Origin: FEN-1297 sp963710735
GTDB lineage: Bacteria > Bacteroidota > Ignavibacteria > Ignavibacteriales > Ignavibacteriaceae
NCBI GenBank assembly: GCA_963710735.1
Contig: CAVQBN010000024.1
Span: 454,785-518,784 of the forward strand
Reading direction: 5' to 3'
DNA: 64,000 bases
The notes below the pieces were generated by a model. The model was not told the origin of the DNA and ran no database searches. It saw only the letters and a program-made list of their open reading frames with translations. Of this stretch, positions 26,928 to 37,103 are shown piece after piece (within the stretch, counting starts at the first letter, position 1; every line of letters starts with the position of its first letter). The translations under genes and the position numbers were made by a program.

Positions 26928-28385
26928 TTATTTTAATCCTAATTCCTTTGCCATTCTATAATAATTTGAAGGAGCTAAACCCAGCTTTTTTGCGGCTTCT
27001 GTATCAGATGAAGATTTTTTTCGTATATATACAAAATATTTCTCTCTCACGGTTTTTTCCATTTGAGATAACGGCAGTTCGTTATTTTTGAACATTGTTT
27101 CAAAATCATCTGATGACTGGTTTTCATTATCATAAAAAAATGTACCTAAGGCTCTGTTGGCGTTTTGTTCGTCAATTACCTGGCTATCAACAAATAACAT
27201 TCTTTGAATTACATTTTTTAGTTCTCTTACATTACCGGGCCAGGAATAATTAATCAGCAAATCCAAAGCTTCATTATTTAAAGTGGGTTTTTCTTTACCC
27301 ATACTCTGACTGTAAAAACTTAAAAAGTGATCGATTAAGATCGGTATATCTGTTTTTCTTTCCTTGAGATCCGAAACTTTTATATACACGACATTCAATC
27401 TGTAATACAGATCTTCTCTGAAACGTTTTGCTTTGACTTCCTCTTCAATATTTCTGTTGGTCGCGGCAATAATTCGAATATTGACTCGCACTTTATCAGT
27501 ACGGCCGATTTTCTCTAGCTCGCCATCCTGGATTACACGAAGCAGCTTAACCTGAGCCGAAAGCGGCAGCTCGGTAATTTCATCAAGAAAGACAGTTCCA
27601 TTATGTGCAATTTCGAAGAGACCAAGCTTTCGTTTATCCGCTCCTGTAAATGAACCTTTCTCATAACCAAAAAGTTCGCTCTCAATTAATTCCTGCGGAA
27701 CACTGCCGCAATTTATAGTAACAAAATTTTCAAATTTCCTATTACTGTGGTAATGGATATTATAAGCTACCAATTCTTTGCCGGTGCCGGATGACCCGCT
27801 TATTAAAATATTTACATCGCTTTGCGCGTACTTTAATATTTCCTTTCTCAATGTTTGAATGCTTGAAGATTCTCCTATTATTCTTTTTTGATATAAAATA
27901 TCCTCTACATTTTTAATTAATTTTTGGTTAGAACTTACCCACGCCTTCTCCATCCTTGATTTTTCATTGGCATTTAAAATACTTAATATAAAATCTGTAG
28001 GTTGATAAATATAATCTTCTATGTCTCCCGGATATTTTGTGCAGTACCAGAATGCACCCGCCTTTAATAATCGTTGAGCAAAAGTATAATCGGTGATATT
28101 AATTGTCATTTTTGTTATGACAATTATCTGCACTGATGGTTCAATTTCTTTAATTTTTTGAACTAACTTTTCCCCCATTATTCCGCCCGAAAGATTAAAA
28201 TCCATAATTACCACATCATAAAAGGACGGCTTCGATTTTATTAATTGGATAGCATCATTTCCATCGGAAACAACATCCGAAATATTTATTCGATCTTTAA
28301 AAGGCTCAACGGTTTTCATTACACGTTTTACATCGAACTCTTCATCTTCAACCAGAAGAATATTTATAATATTTCCGTTCGTCAT
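26928..28385 (-). CDS. Sigma-54-dependent response regulator (NtrC type)
   Basis: 485 residues. Receiver domain 1-125 with the acid pair ED at 13-14, phospho-acceptor Asp62 (VIMDFNLSG) and the switch lysine in CTKYPGD. The AAA+ domain has Walker A GSSGTGKE (197-204), the sigma-54 contact loop GSFTGA (244-249) and FLDEITELPL. A Fis-type helix-turn-helix closes the protein (DTEAAKKLGLAPSNYYRMAK). It hydrolyses ATP to open promoters held by sigma-54 polymerase. GSFTGA is a common variant of GAFTGA. A GGGA ribosome site precedes the ATG. It is the last gene of the sensor trio, 98 bases after the kinase, and sits inside the glucan locus, so it probably drives the local sigma-54-like promoters. Confidence 0.93.
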   Translation of the reverse strand: MTNGNIINILLVEDEEFDVKRVMKTVEPFKDRINISDVVSDGNDAIQLIKSKPSFYDVVIMDFNLSGGIMGEKLVQKIKEIEPSVQIIVITKMTINITDYTFAQRLLKAGAFWYCTKYPGDIEDYIYQPTDFILSILNANEKSRMEKAWVSSNQKLIKNVEDILYQKRIIGESSSIQTLRKEILKYAQSDVNILISGSSGTGKELVAYNIHYHSNRKFENFVTINCGSVPQELIESELFGYEKGSFTGADKRKLGLFEIAHNGTVFLDEITELPLSAQVKLLRVIQDGELEKIGRTDKVRVNIRIIAATNRNIEEEVKAKRFREDLYYRLNVVYIKVSDLKERKTDIPILIDHFLSFYSQSMGKEKPTLNNEALDLLINYSWPGNVRELKNVIQRMLFVDSQVIDEQNANRALGTFFYDNENQSSDDFETMFKNNELPLSQMEKTVREKYFVYIRKKSSSDTEAAKKLGLAPSNYYRMAKELGLK

Positions 28386-28483
28386 TTATTCCCTTTTCAA
28401 ATTTATTTTCAGTTTGAATTTTAAATTTAAATTTTTATTTAGTAAATCCCTTGTTAGATCCTATAAATTTTATTTACAATTTT

Positions 28484-29963
28484 TCAAGTTTTAATAGAAA
28501 TAATAAACTTGCAGCCGCCTTCTTCAATGTTAAATACATCCAATTCCCAGCCGCATTTTTTTGACATTTCATGTGCAATATAACAACCGTAACCGACGTT
28601 CTGCATAGCAGTATCTTTAGTGGAAACATTTTCTGCGAATATCTGTTTTATTCCGCGTTCATCGGGCAGCAGTAATTTTGGTACAATTCCTTTTCCATTA
28701 TCAATCAAATAAATACGAATGAGTTTTTCTGCTTCAGAGAATTCCGTTTTAATATTTATAACTAAATCGTTTACACCGGCATGGTCAATACTGTTTTGGA
28801 CAAGAGGCTCTATGATTTCCCAGATGACAAACTCATTAATACTTAAGATTGGAAGATTTTCTCCTTCATTGAAATGTATCGTAAATGACCCACTTTTTTT
28901 AGAGCTTCTTAAAAATATATGATCAACAACAAAGCGAATAACTTCATTCAAATCTGTTCTGAAAATTGGATTACGTATTGTTTGAACAGGCGGTTCATAC
29001 CATTTCATATCGTAAATAATACGCGATATGAAATTGGCATATTTCGTTACACGATACTTTATCATATTTATATTTTCAGGTGAAAGGATGGATAAATCGC
29101 CTTTAATAAATCCCATTATTTTTTCTGCTTTGTGGTGAGTATGATAAATCCTTTTGGTAAATATTAATTCTTTTTGATAATTTATTTGCTTCTTTAAATT
29201 GTCTTCATGTTCAATTAGAAAAAGCTTTTGGGTTTCGTCTCTTTCCTTCACAGTATAAGATGAAACAAAATACATCGAAAGCAGTCCCAGACGAAATTAA
29301 TGATAAATATAACAATGAAGTTTCGTCGTAGTTGGAGATCAGTTGGCTGGAAATAAACGAAAAGTCCGGAGTGTTTTTCATATACACGGCACCGATATAC
29401 TCACCGCGCAGAACAATTGGGACAAAAGTATTAAAAGTCCTTTTTGAAGTAAGAATACTTTTTATTTGTTCTTCGCCTATTAAAAAGTGCTGAACTTCTT
29501 TATAAAGTGTCAGCGCTTCTTCGTGCTTGGATGTTAAACTGATGCCGGCAGTCGAATTTAAATAAAGCAGACGGAATAATTCCTTTCCATCATCAATTGC
29601 ATAAATATGATTTCCTTTTTTTATAATTACACACATTTCCTCAATATTATGCTGTAAAACTTCCTGACTGAAAATTATATCAAAAGCTTTTACAATGCGC
29701 GCCTGTCCTTCCCTGTCAATATCCTTTTTTTGGTTAATTGTTTCCAGCAATAATTCAAATGTTGTAGTTGTTAAATTTGCAAGCCTTTCCGCAGAATCTT
29801 TTTGATACCAGCTTTGTGTTGTATCAAAAAAACTTCTTATGGAAGATTTGTTTATAAATGATACTATAAGCTGGAAGGCAAATAAAACTATAAAGATCAC
29901 CGTCAAATGTTTAAATTGAAAGTGATACTCTTTAAGCTTTTCAAAAAATTTTTTATCGCTCAT
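28484..29963 (-). CDS. Membrane histidine kinase of the sugar-sensor trio (one frameshift)
   Basis: About 492 residues once one G is removed from the GGG near 29287, which restores SLISSGLLSMYFVSSYTV as the second membrane helix. The first helix is at about 18-38. Between them lies an extracytoplasmic sensor of some 180 residues (VLRGEYIGAVYMKNTPDFSF near its end) that resembles Cache-type sensors. The cytoplasmic part begins with a coiled segment; the histidines in YHTHHKAEKIMGF are the likely phosphorylation region. The ATPase domain has EPLVQNSIDHAG (N box), IDNGKGIVPKLLL (G1) and GYGCYIAHEMSKKCGWELD (G2). It lies 11 bases after the sugar-binding protein gene and directly before the regulator, so the three work as one unit. 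Confidence 0.82.
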
Positions 29964-29974
29964 GGCATAAATTT

Positions 29975-31285
29975 TTATTTAAGTAAAATACTCTTTGAAT
30001 TAAGTTCTTTATCAGCTTGATATAAGGCATCGTGAGGTGTGAGTTTACCTTTAATGCACAGATTTAGATAATATGAAACTACATCCGAGACATTTGTATA
30101 CTTTACTGAAAACGGCCTGTAAATTCCGTTTTTAACCAGGTGCATATCAAAAATAAGATCGGGATTTTCTTTAAGGAATAAGGAATCAGCATAAATTTTA
30201 TTATTGATAGGAATGTATCCTCCGACATGAAAAAGAATTTTCTGTGCTTCTTCACTCATCAAGAATTTAATAAAGGTAATTGATTCCGGAATTTTAGTAG
30301 AGAACTTAGAAATCATTAAATTCCAGCCGCCAAAAACAGAAACAGGTCTAGATCCTTCGAGATGAGGCGTCGGCACTTCGGCAATGTCATTCTTTAGATA
30401 TAAATAATTATTCCCAACTACATTATTCTTGAATAACCCTGTCCATCCGCGAAGAAAAATTCCGTTGTTCTTTAAATAATATCTATAAGAATCATCCTCC
30501 TTAAACCTAACAACATCTTTAGGGGAAATATTATATTTATTAACCAAATCACTTAAAAACCGCAGTGCTTTTTGTGCTTTTGGAGTTTTTAATAAAAGAG
30601 AATCTCCTTCCATCAGTTTGCCGTTCATATTGGCTAAAATTTCTGTATAGATACACATTAGTCCCTCATAATCATCAGCCTGAAAAATAAACAAAGGATT
30701 GTTTTTAAACTTTTTCTGCAAAGACATTAATTCTTCCCAAGTAATTGACTTACTAAGTCTTTTTTCAATCTGTTTTGCATTAGGCAATTTGCCGATTAAA
30801 TCTTTTCGATAGTACATTAAGGCAATGTCTAGATAAAGCGGTATAGCATACAATGTATCGTTGTAGTAGCAGGATTTTAAAGGATATTTTAGAATTAAAT
30901 TTCTTTCATCTTTAGTAAAGTAATTGTTTAACGGAATAGCCCATCTTGTAAAACGAGGGACCCAAATTTGATCAACTGAAAAAACATCTATACGATCGCT
31001 CTTACTTCTAAAATATCTTGTCAATAATTCTTTTCTGTCATTGGTGCTGAATTTATCAAACGGAAGATCGATTGGGATAACTTCAATTTGTCCCTTATAC
31101 TCTTTATTGAAGAGATCTATTACTTTTTTATGTGCCGGAGAAATATTATCGGCAAAATAAATTTTTACAGCTTTTCCGGCTAATCGTTCATTAACATTAT
31201 ATGTGGGAAAAACATAAATAATAAGCATGAAGATTGTAACGAGAATAGTGCTTATAATGACATAAAATATTTTAGAAAATCGCAT
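29975..31285 (-). CDS. Extracytoplasmic sugar-binding protein without ABC permease
   Basis: 436 residues of the family 1 (MalE-like) solute-binding fold. A hydrophobic segment at about 7-27 has no lipobox cysteine and no clear cleavage site, so the protein may stay anchored in the inner membrane. KAVKIYFADNISPAHKKVID starts lobe 1; VFSVDQIWVPRFTRWAIPLN, YAIPLYLDIALMYYRKDLI and AVFG-like GGWNLMISKFS match sugar-binding members, with TWEEL in the hinge. No permease or ATPase gene adjoins; instead a histidine kinase follows after 11 bases. This is the gene order of systems where a binding protein presents sugar to a kinase sensor. A glucan oligosaccharide ligand is inferred from the neighbours. 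Confidence 0.85.
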   Translation of the reverse strand: MRFSKIFYVIISTILVTIFMLIIYVFPTYNVNERLAGKAVKIYFADNISPAHKKVIDLFNKEYKGQIEVIPIDLPFDKFSTNDRKELLTRYFRSKSDRIDVFSVDQIWVPRFTRWAIPLNNYFTKDERNLILKYPLKSCYYNDTLYAIPLYLDIALMYYRKDLIGKLPNAKQIEKRLSKSITWEELMSLQKKFKNNPLFIFQADDYEGLMCIYTEILANMNGKLMEGDSLLLKTPKAQKALRFLSDLVNKYNISPKDVVRFKEDDSYRYYLKNNGIFLRGWTGLFKNNVVGNNYLYLKNDIAEVPTPHLEGSRPVSVFGGWNLMISKFSTKIPESITFIKFLMSEEAQKILFHVGGYIPINNKIYADSLFLKENPDLIFDMHLVKNGIYRPFSVKYTNVSDVVSYYLNLCIKGKLTPHDALYQADKELNSKSILLK

Positions 31286-31634
31286 CGCTAACTCATTTGA
31301 AAATTTTAACGAAATGGAATTAAATTTTTGATGAATTTATTTGTAAAAATCTTATCTGAATTATTTTTCATAGCAATATGGCAGACCAAGATATTTAGAA
31401 ATGAGGAAAAGAAAGGAAGATATACTTAGTTGTCCAAATTTTCCCTAAAATTATAAAGTAGCTGTAAAAAATTACATATAAACAATTTTAATTAATTATA
31501 AAAATATTTATCAATTTAATAATAAAAATTTATTAAAATAATAAAAATAATTCCATACAAAACGAACTAACTTAAAAAACTTATTAATAATAAATATTTC
31601 AAATTTATTGCGAAATATACAAAATCTTTCAAGA

Positions 31635-31663
31635 CTAAGGTTTAATCTTATTTAATCTTAGTT
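31635..31663. promoter_or_regulatory. Inverted repeat, possible activator site
   Basis: ACTAAG and CTTAGT arms separated by 17 bases. It lies about 125 bases upstream of the -24 element at 31788, the usual distance for an enhancer bound by an NtrC-type activator. The motif is short and AT-rich; I did not find the same site in front of the other candidates. Confidence 0.25.
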
Positions 31664-31785
31664 TTTCTTCCGAAAATGTACGAATTGTCATTTTTCTATT
31701 CGCATCAGATACATGGGCTCTTTATTTTGTATTAAATTTTTTAAAATCTATCTAATTTTTAAAATCTTAAAAAGGCTTTAATTTG

Positions 31786-31802
31786 AGGGCATAAAATTTG
31801 CC
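31786..31802 (+). promoter_or_regulatory. Candidate sigma-54 promoter of the GH16-GH5-GH3 run
   Basis: AGGGCATAAAATTTGCC: GG and GC separated by exactly 10 bases, with GGCA at -24 and TTTGC at -12. The core GGCATAAAATTTG recurs exactly at 39129-39141 before the sugar transporter. Best match of the set. Confidence 0.55.
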
Positions 31803-32191
31803 TCTTTCAATAAAATTTAATTAAAATATCAGTCTTTATTTGAATTGCTGTTTGGGGAATTCAGCCAATATTTAAATATCAGGCAGTGATAAAAGATGAA
31901 TTCTTTTTAATTTAATCTAAGGATTTTGGCAATTTATTTATAATGGGACAGGGAAAATTCCAAATGCAAAATGAAATCTTAATCTTTATAATTCTATCTG
32001 GAAGTTTTACTTTTAATTACTTTAAGGAAAAAAATAATAATACTCTTCCCGAACTATATTCAAACAAATAAACAAAAGGCAGAAGCATTATTACATAAAA
32101 CAATGCTGCAGAGAAAAGCATGCAAAATGACAGATATTGATTTCCCGACTTTGAATAATATCAATAATAAAAAATTTAAAACAGGATTAAC

Positions 32192-33016
32192 ATGAAAAAA
32201 TATATTATGATGTTTAGCCTGATTCTTATTTTCAGTACTACACTTGTAAGCTGTAAAAAAAATGATGCGGGTACAAATCCTGACTCTTCAAAATCAGGAG
32301 ATCAAATTGTTCCTCCTGCAGGATATAAATTAGTCTGGCATGACGAATTCAATTCACCAAATCTCGACACGTCTAAATGGAATTATGAAGTAAACGGCGA
32401 CGGGGGAGGAAATAATGAACTTCAATATTATACGAATTTTGCTGAAAATTGTTTTATAAAAGACAGTTGCCTTGTTATTCAAGCATTACAAAAAAACTAT
32501 TTAGGAAAGGATTATACTTCTGCAAGATTAAATTCCAACGATAAAGGAGATTGGACCTACGGCAGATTTGAAATACGGGCGAAGCTTCCTTACGGGCAAG
32601 GACTTTGGCCTGCTATCTGGATGCTTCCTACAGATTGGGTATACGGCGGCTGGCCCGCAAGCGGTGAGATTGATATTATGGAAGAATTAGGTCAGCAGCC
32701 AAATAAAGTTTACGGAACAATTCATTACGGAGATCCGCATCAGCAGCAAGGCGGCAGCTATACGTTGCCAAGCGGTTATTTCTTGAGCAACTTTCATGTT
32801 TTTGCCTGCGAATGGGATTCAACCAGTATTAGTTTTTTTGTTGACAATACAAAATATTATACTGCAAAAATTACCAAACCATTCGATCAAAGATTTCATT
32901 TTGTGCTGAATGTCGCGGTCGGCGGTAATTGGCCTGGCAGCCCAGATTATACAACCACTTTTCCACAACAAATGGTAATCGATTATGTCAGAGTTTTTCA
33001 AAAAGTTTCTAACTAA
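32192..33016 (+). CDS. GH16 beta-glucanase (laminarinase/lichenase type), lipoprotein
   Basis: 274 residues. The signal peptide ends in the lipobox LVSC with Cys21, so the enzyme should be lipid-anchored. The GH16 jelly-roll carries the catalytic motif EIDIMEELG, with nucleophile Glu159, Asp161 and acid/base Glu164. FNSPNLDTSKWNYEV, YTSARLNS and GLWPAIWMLP are classic laminarinase features. It cuts internal beta-1,3 bonds in laminarin or beta-1,3-1,4-glucan. It is the first gene of the plus-strand run; the AGGA site lies before the ATG at 32192. Substrate class is sure; fine specificity is not. Confidence 0.93.
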   Translation: MKKYIMMFSLILIFSTTLVSCKKNDAGTNPDSSKSGDQIVPPAGYKLVWHDEFNSPNLDTSKWNYEVNGDGGGNNELQYYTNFAENCFIKDSCLVIQALQKNYLGKDYTSARLNSNDKGDWTYGRFEIRAKLPYGQGLWPAIWMLPTDWVYGGWPASGEIDIMEELGQQPNKVYGTIHYGDPHQQQGGSYTLPSGYFLSNFHVFACEWDSTSISFFVDNTKYYTAKITKPFDQRFHFVLNVAVGGNWPGSPDYTTTFPQQMVIDYVRVFQKVSN

Positions 33017-33209
33017 TTATGATTATGCTTCAATAATAAAAATTCAGATTGTATTTGAAATTTTTATTATAGGAACTTTTACATTTTTACTTCTGGTAAT
33101 GTTCGCTCTTCAATTTATTTAATAAGTATAAAGCTGGAAGTAAAATAGAATTCATGCTTCAGCACACTTAATCATGATTAGGCATTTCATATAAATGAAG
33201 GACAGCTTT

Positions 33210-34436
33210 ATGCAAATTTTCAAAGCATATTTAATTTGTTGTATAGTGATTCTCTCTTCACTCATATCAAACTCATATTCCCAAGAAAACGGTTTTGTTA
33301 CAACAAAGGGGAAATTAATTATTGATCCAAATGGAAATGAATTAATGCTTAAAGGAATTAATCTTGGGAACTGGCTGGAACCTGAAGGATATATGTTCAA
33401 ATTTAAGAACGCATCGTCTCCAAGAAAAATATATGAAGTTTTTAATGAGTTAATCGGTTCGGATGCTGCTAAAAATTTCTGGATTAACTTCAGAGAAAAT
33501 TATATTAAAGAAGAAGATATAAAATTTATTAAGGATCATGGTTTTAACTCAGTAAGAGTTCCTTTCAATTATAAACTTTTTGTTAACGAAGATTTTTCTT
33601 CAGATTGCACTCATCCGGGTCTTACCTATTTAGACAAAGTAATCAAATGGTGCAGTAATTATAAAATTTATGTTATCCTAGATATGCATTGTGCACCTGG
33701 CGGGCAGACAGGCGACAATATTGATGATAGCTGGGGTTACCCTTATTTATTTGAAAGTGCAGAAAGTCAAAACCTTACCATCAAGATTTGGAAAGAAATA
33801 GCGGATCGTTATAAAAATGAAAAATATGTTTTGGGCTATGATCTTTTAAATGAACCAATAGCTCCCTATTTCGATACAGAAAAATTAAATTTATTACTTG
33901 AACCTTTATACAAAAAAATTACTACGGCCATTCGGGGAGTTGATCAAAACCATATAATTATTCTCGGCGGAGCTCAATGGGATTCTAACTTCAAAATTTT
34001 CGGTAAGCCATTCGACTCAAAACTTATTTACACATTCCATAAATATTGGAGCGATACAACTCAATCTGTAATTCAAGAATATATCGACTTTAGAGATAAG
34101 TATAATGTACCGATTTGGCTTGGCGAATCCGGTGAAAATAAAATGGAATGGATAAGTTCATTTAGAAGACTGCTTGAGAAGAATGATATAGGATGGTGTT
34201 TCTGGACATTTAAGAGGCTTGATACAGACCGTTCAATTGTATCTATTAATCAGCCTCAGGATTATGAAGCAATAATAAAATATGCAGACTCAGATAGACA
34301 GTCATTCGGTGACATTAGGAAATCTATGCCGGACAAAGAAATAGTTGCAAAAGTATTGGCTGAATATCTAAACAACATTTTATTTAAAAATACCAAAATA
34401 AATACTGATTACTTAAAAGCATTGGGGTTAAACTAA
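33210..34436 (+). CDS. GH5 beta-glucanase, single domain
   Basis: 408 residues from the ATG at 33210, chosen because AAGGA lies 7 bases upstream; another ATG at 33195 would weaken the signal peptide (MQIFKAYLICCIVILSS ... SQ). The GH5 barrel has LNEP with acid/base Glu215 and WLGESGEN with nucleophile Glu305, and shares NLGNWLEPEGYMF and LDMHCAPGG with the GH5-CBM6 enzyme at 24702-26699. It lacks both the CBM6 and the type IX tail, so it probably works in the periplasm on imported oligosaccharides while its paralogue works outside. It is followed after 60 bases by a GH3 gene. Confidence 0.9.
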   Translation: MQIFKAYLICCIVILSSLISNSYSQENGFVTTKGKLIIDPNGNELMLKGINLGNWLEPEGYMFKFKNASSPRKIYEVFNELIGSDAAKNFWINFRENYIKEEDIKFIKDHGFNSVRVPFNYKLFVNEDFSSDCTHPGLTYLDKVIKWCSNYKIYVILDMHCAPGGQTGDNIDDSWGYPYLFESAESQNLTIKIWKEIADRYKNEKYVLGYDLLNEPIAPYFDTEKLNLLLEPLYKKITTAIRGVDQNHIIILGGAQWDSNFKIFGKPFDSKLIYTFHKYWSDTTQSVIQEYIDFRDKYNVPIWLGESGENKMEWISSFRRLLEKNDIGWCFWTFKRLDTDRSIVSINQPQDYEAIIKYADSDRQSFGDIRKSMPDKEIVAKVLAEYLNNILFKNTKINTDYLKALGLN

Positions 34437-34496
34437 ATCGAATTCAACATTATTTACTTAAGCAGGAAAAGCTTTCTAAATACTATGGGATGAATC

Positions 34497-37020
34497 ATGA
34501 AAATAAATTTATTCAAGCGATTTGTTTTTTCAATTATGATATTTGTACTTTCAATATTTCTAACTGGAAGCAGCAAAATAAATAAAGAGTTAAAACCATA
34601 TATGAATTCGAAATTAAAAATTGAAGATCGCGTGGAAGATCTTTTAAATAGAATGACTCTGCAGGAAAAAATTGAGCTTTTAGGAGGGACAGGATTTGCA
34701 ACAAAACCTATTGAAAGATTAGGAATTCCGGAATTAAGAATGTCTGACGGGCCACTTGGGGTAAGGTGGGAAAAATCTACAGCTTTTCCCTCTGGAATTT
34801 GTATGGCCTCTACATGGGATACTGCATTAATAAATAAAGTTGGAAAATCAATTGGCGAAGAATTAAAAGGACACGGCAGAGATGTAATTCTCGGACCTTG
34901 TGTTAATATTGCTAGAATTCCAATGGGCGGAAGAAATTTTGAAAGCTTCGGAGAAGATCCTTACCTAGATTCAAGAATGGCAGTGAGCTATATAAAAGGT
35001 GTTCAAAGCGAAGGCGTTGCCGCAACTGTAAAGCATTACGCTGTAAATAATCAAGAGTTCAATAGAATGTTTATTGATGTTAAAATAGGTGAGCGGGCTC
35101 TTCATGAAATTTATCTTCCGGCATTTAAGGCAGCAGTTAAAGAGGCAAACGTATTATGTGTTATGGCTGCTTACAATAAAGTGAACGGAGAATATTGCAG
35201 TGAAAACACTTACCTTCTAAATAAAGTCCTAAAAGATAATTGGAAATTTGATGGCTTGGTTATGTCGGATTGGGGTGCAGTTCACAGTTCAATTCCAACC
35301 GCGCAAAATGGTTTAGATCTTGAAATGCCGGATGGCAAATACTTAAATTCAAAAACACTTACAGAACCTATTAATTCCGGTGAAGTTGATATTAAGACTA
35401 TAAACGACAAAATAAAAAGAATTTTAACTGTCATGTTCAAATTGGGTTTATTTGATCATCAGTATTCGCCGAATTCTGATTTAATTAATACAAAGGAACA
35501 TCAAAAAATTGCATATAAAGCAGCAGTTGAGGGAATTGTTCTCCTAAAGAATAATAATAATGCATTACCTTTAAACTTAAAAACTTTAAAATCAATTGCT
35601 GTCATAGGTCCAAATGCAGCAATTGCAAGAACCGGCGGAGGCGGGAGTTCAATGGTTACACCTAGTTTATTCCGTTAGTCCGCTTGAGGCCTTAAAAAAT
35701 AAATTACCAAAGAATATAAAAATAAATTTTGCAGAAGGATTAAAACTCAATGGAGATTCAAATCCAATAAATGCAAAATATTTTTATCAGCCCGGAAATA
35801 ACGAAAAACTAAGCGGACTTAAAGCTGAGTACTTTAATAATATTAATCTTGAAGGAAAACCTGCAGTGACCAAAATTGATAAGCAGGTAAATTTTGATTG
35901 GGGCGGCGGATCTCCATTTCCAAATTTCCCGGAAGATAATTTTTCCGTTAGGTGGACAGGAAAGCTTAAAGCACCTGACACAGGCGAATTTATAATTGAC
36001 GTTTCAAGTGATGATGGAGTAAGATTATATATAAATGATAAATTGGTTGTTGATGATTGGAATGATCACGCACTTTTATCAAATACTTACAAAATGCATT
36101 TTGAAAAAGGTAAGTTTTATAATATTAAGCTCGAATATTACGAACATACTGGCGGCGCAATAGTAAAACTTGGATGGAGAAAACCAAATGATGAATTAAT
36201 TAAAGATGCAGTTACTGCAGCAAAAAATTCAGATGCGGCTTTGGTTTTCGCTGGTACTTCCAGCAACATTGAAAGCGAAGGTTTTGATCGTGACAATTTA
36301 AGTCTGCCGGACAGCCAAGATGAATTTATCCAAAAAATTGCTGGGGCTAATAAAAATACAATTGTAGTGATAACAAGCGGTTCTCCGGTTTTAATGAGCA
36401 ATTGGCTGGATAAAGTAAATGCTGTGGTTGAAACTTGGTTCGGCGGGGATGAAATCGGGAATGCTGTTGCTGATGTACTAACAGGAAAATACAATCCTTC
36501 CGGTAAACTGCCGATAACATTTCCTAAAAAATGGGAAGATTGTTCGGCGTACGATTCTTATCATAAACAAGATAGTATATCTGACTATAGCGACGGTATT
36601 TTTGTCGGTTATAGATATTTTGACAAAGAAAATATTGAGCCGCTATTTCCTTTCGGTTACGGATTGTCATACACACAATTCAGTTTTAACAATATGAAAG
36701 TGATGACATCCGGCGATAATTTTATAGTTACATTCGATGTTAAAAATACCGGTAATATAAAAGGCGCTGAAGTTCCTCAACTATATATTCATGATATGAA
36801 CCCTATTGTAGAAAAAGCTCCAAAGGAATTAAAACGATTCAGTCGTGTTACAATTGAACCGGGTGAAACTAAAAATGTTGAATTCAAATTGACAAAAGAT
36901 GATTTTAAATATTACGATTCATCAAATCATAATTGGACAGTTAATCCGGGAGATTACGAAATATTAGTAGGTAGTTCATCAAGAGATATAAAACTAAGTG
37001 ATAAAATTACCTTGAAGTAA
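34497..37020 (+). CDS. GH3 beta-glucosidase with inserted PA14 domain (one frameshift)
   Basis: About 840 residues after removing one T near 35669, so that VTPS continues as YSVSPLEAL. Order: signal segment; GH3 barrel (about 40-340) with substrate aspartate in RMSDGPLG and nucleophile Asp258 in MSDWGAV; start of the GH3 C-terminal domain (VEGIVLLKNNNNALPL); a PA14 insertion (LSGLKAEYFN ... DVSSDDGVRLYIND ... EYYEHTGGA); rest of the C-terminal domain with FAGTSSNIESEGFDRDNLSL; and a fibronectin-like end. Such enzymes release glucose from beta-1,2/1,3/1,4-oligosaccharides, with the PA14 domain shaping the substrate pocket. A periplasmic partner of the GH16 and GH5 enzymes. Confidence 0.88.
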
Positions 37021-37043
37021 ATTTGTAATTGTTAGTAAAATTG

Positions 37044-37078
37044 GGGCATCTTTTTAAATGTTATAAGTGAAGATGCCC
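37044..37078 (+). terminator. Hairpin after the GH3-PA14 gene
   Basis: Stem GGGCATCTT / AAGATGCCC with a 17-base loop, 24 bases after the stop. No T tract follows, so it may be a processing or stability element and not a full stop to transcription. Confidence 0.45.
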
Positions 37079-37103
37079 ATATTCATAATTACGGAAAAAT
37101 AGA

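Larger units (their letters stand above)
31286..32191. other. 906-base divergent regulatory region
   Basis: AT-rich DNA between the sensor trio and the plus-strand glycosidase run. It holds a sigma-54-like promoter (31786-31802), an inverted repeat upstream of it (31635-31663) and no recognisable gene. The distance from the promoter to the GH16 ATG implies a leader of nearly 380 bases, which might carry an RNA element, though I see no known riboswitch. Confidence 0.55.

Noticed and set aside
31372..31389. TTGG ... TTGC element on the minus strand before the sugar-binding protein gene, resembling a sigma-54 promoter
   Set aside because: The GG and GC are 11 bases apart. Sigma-54 needs exactly 10, so it does not qualify as read, although one inserted base would spoil a real site.
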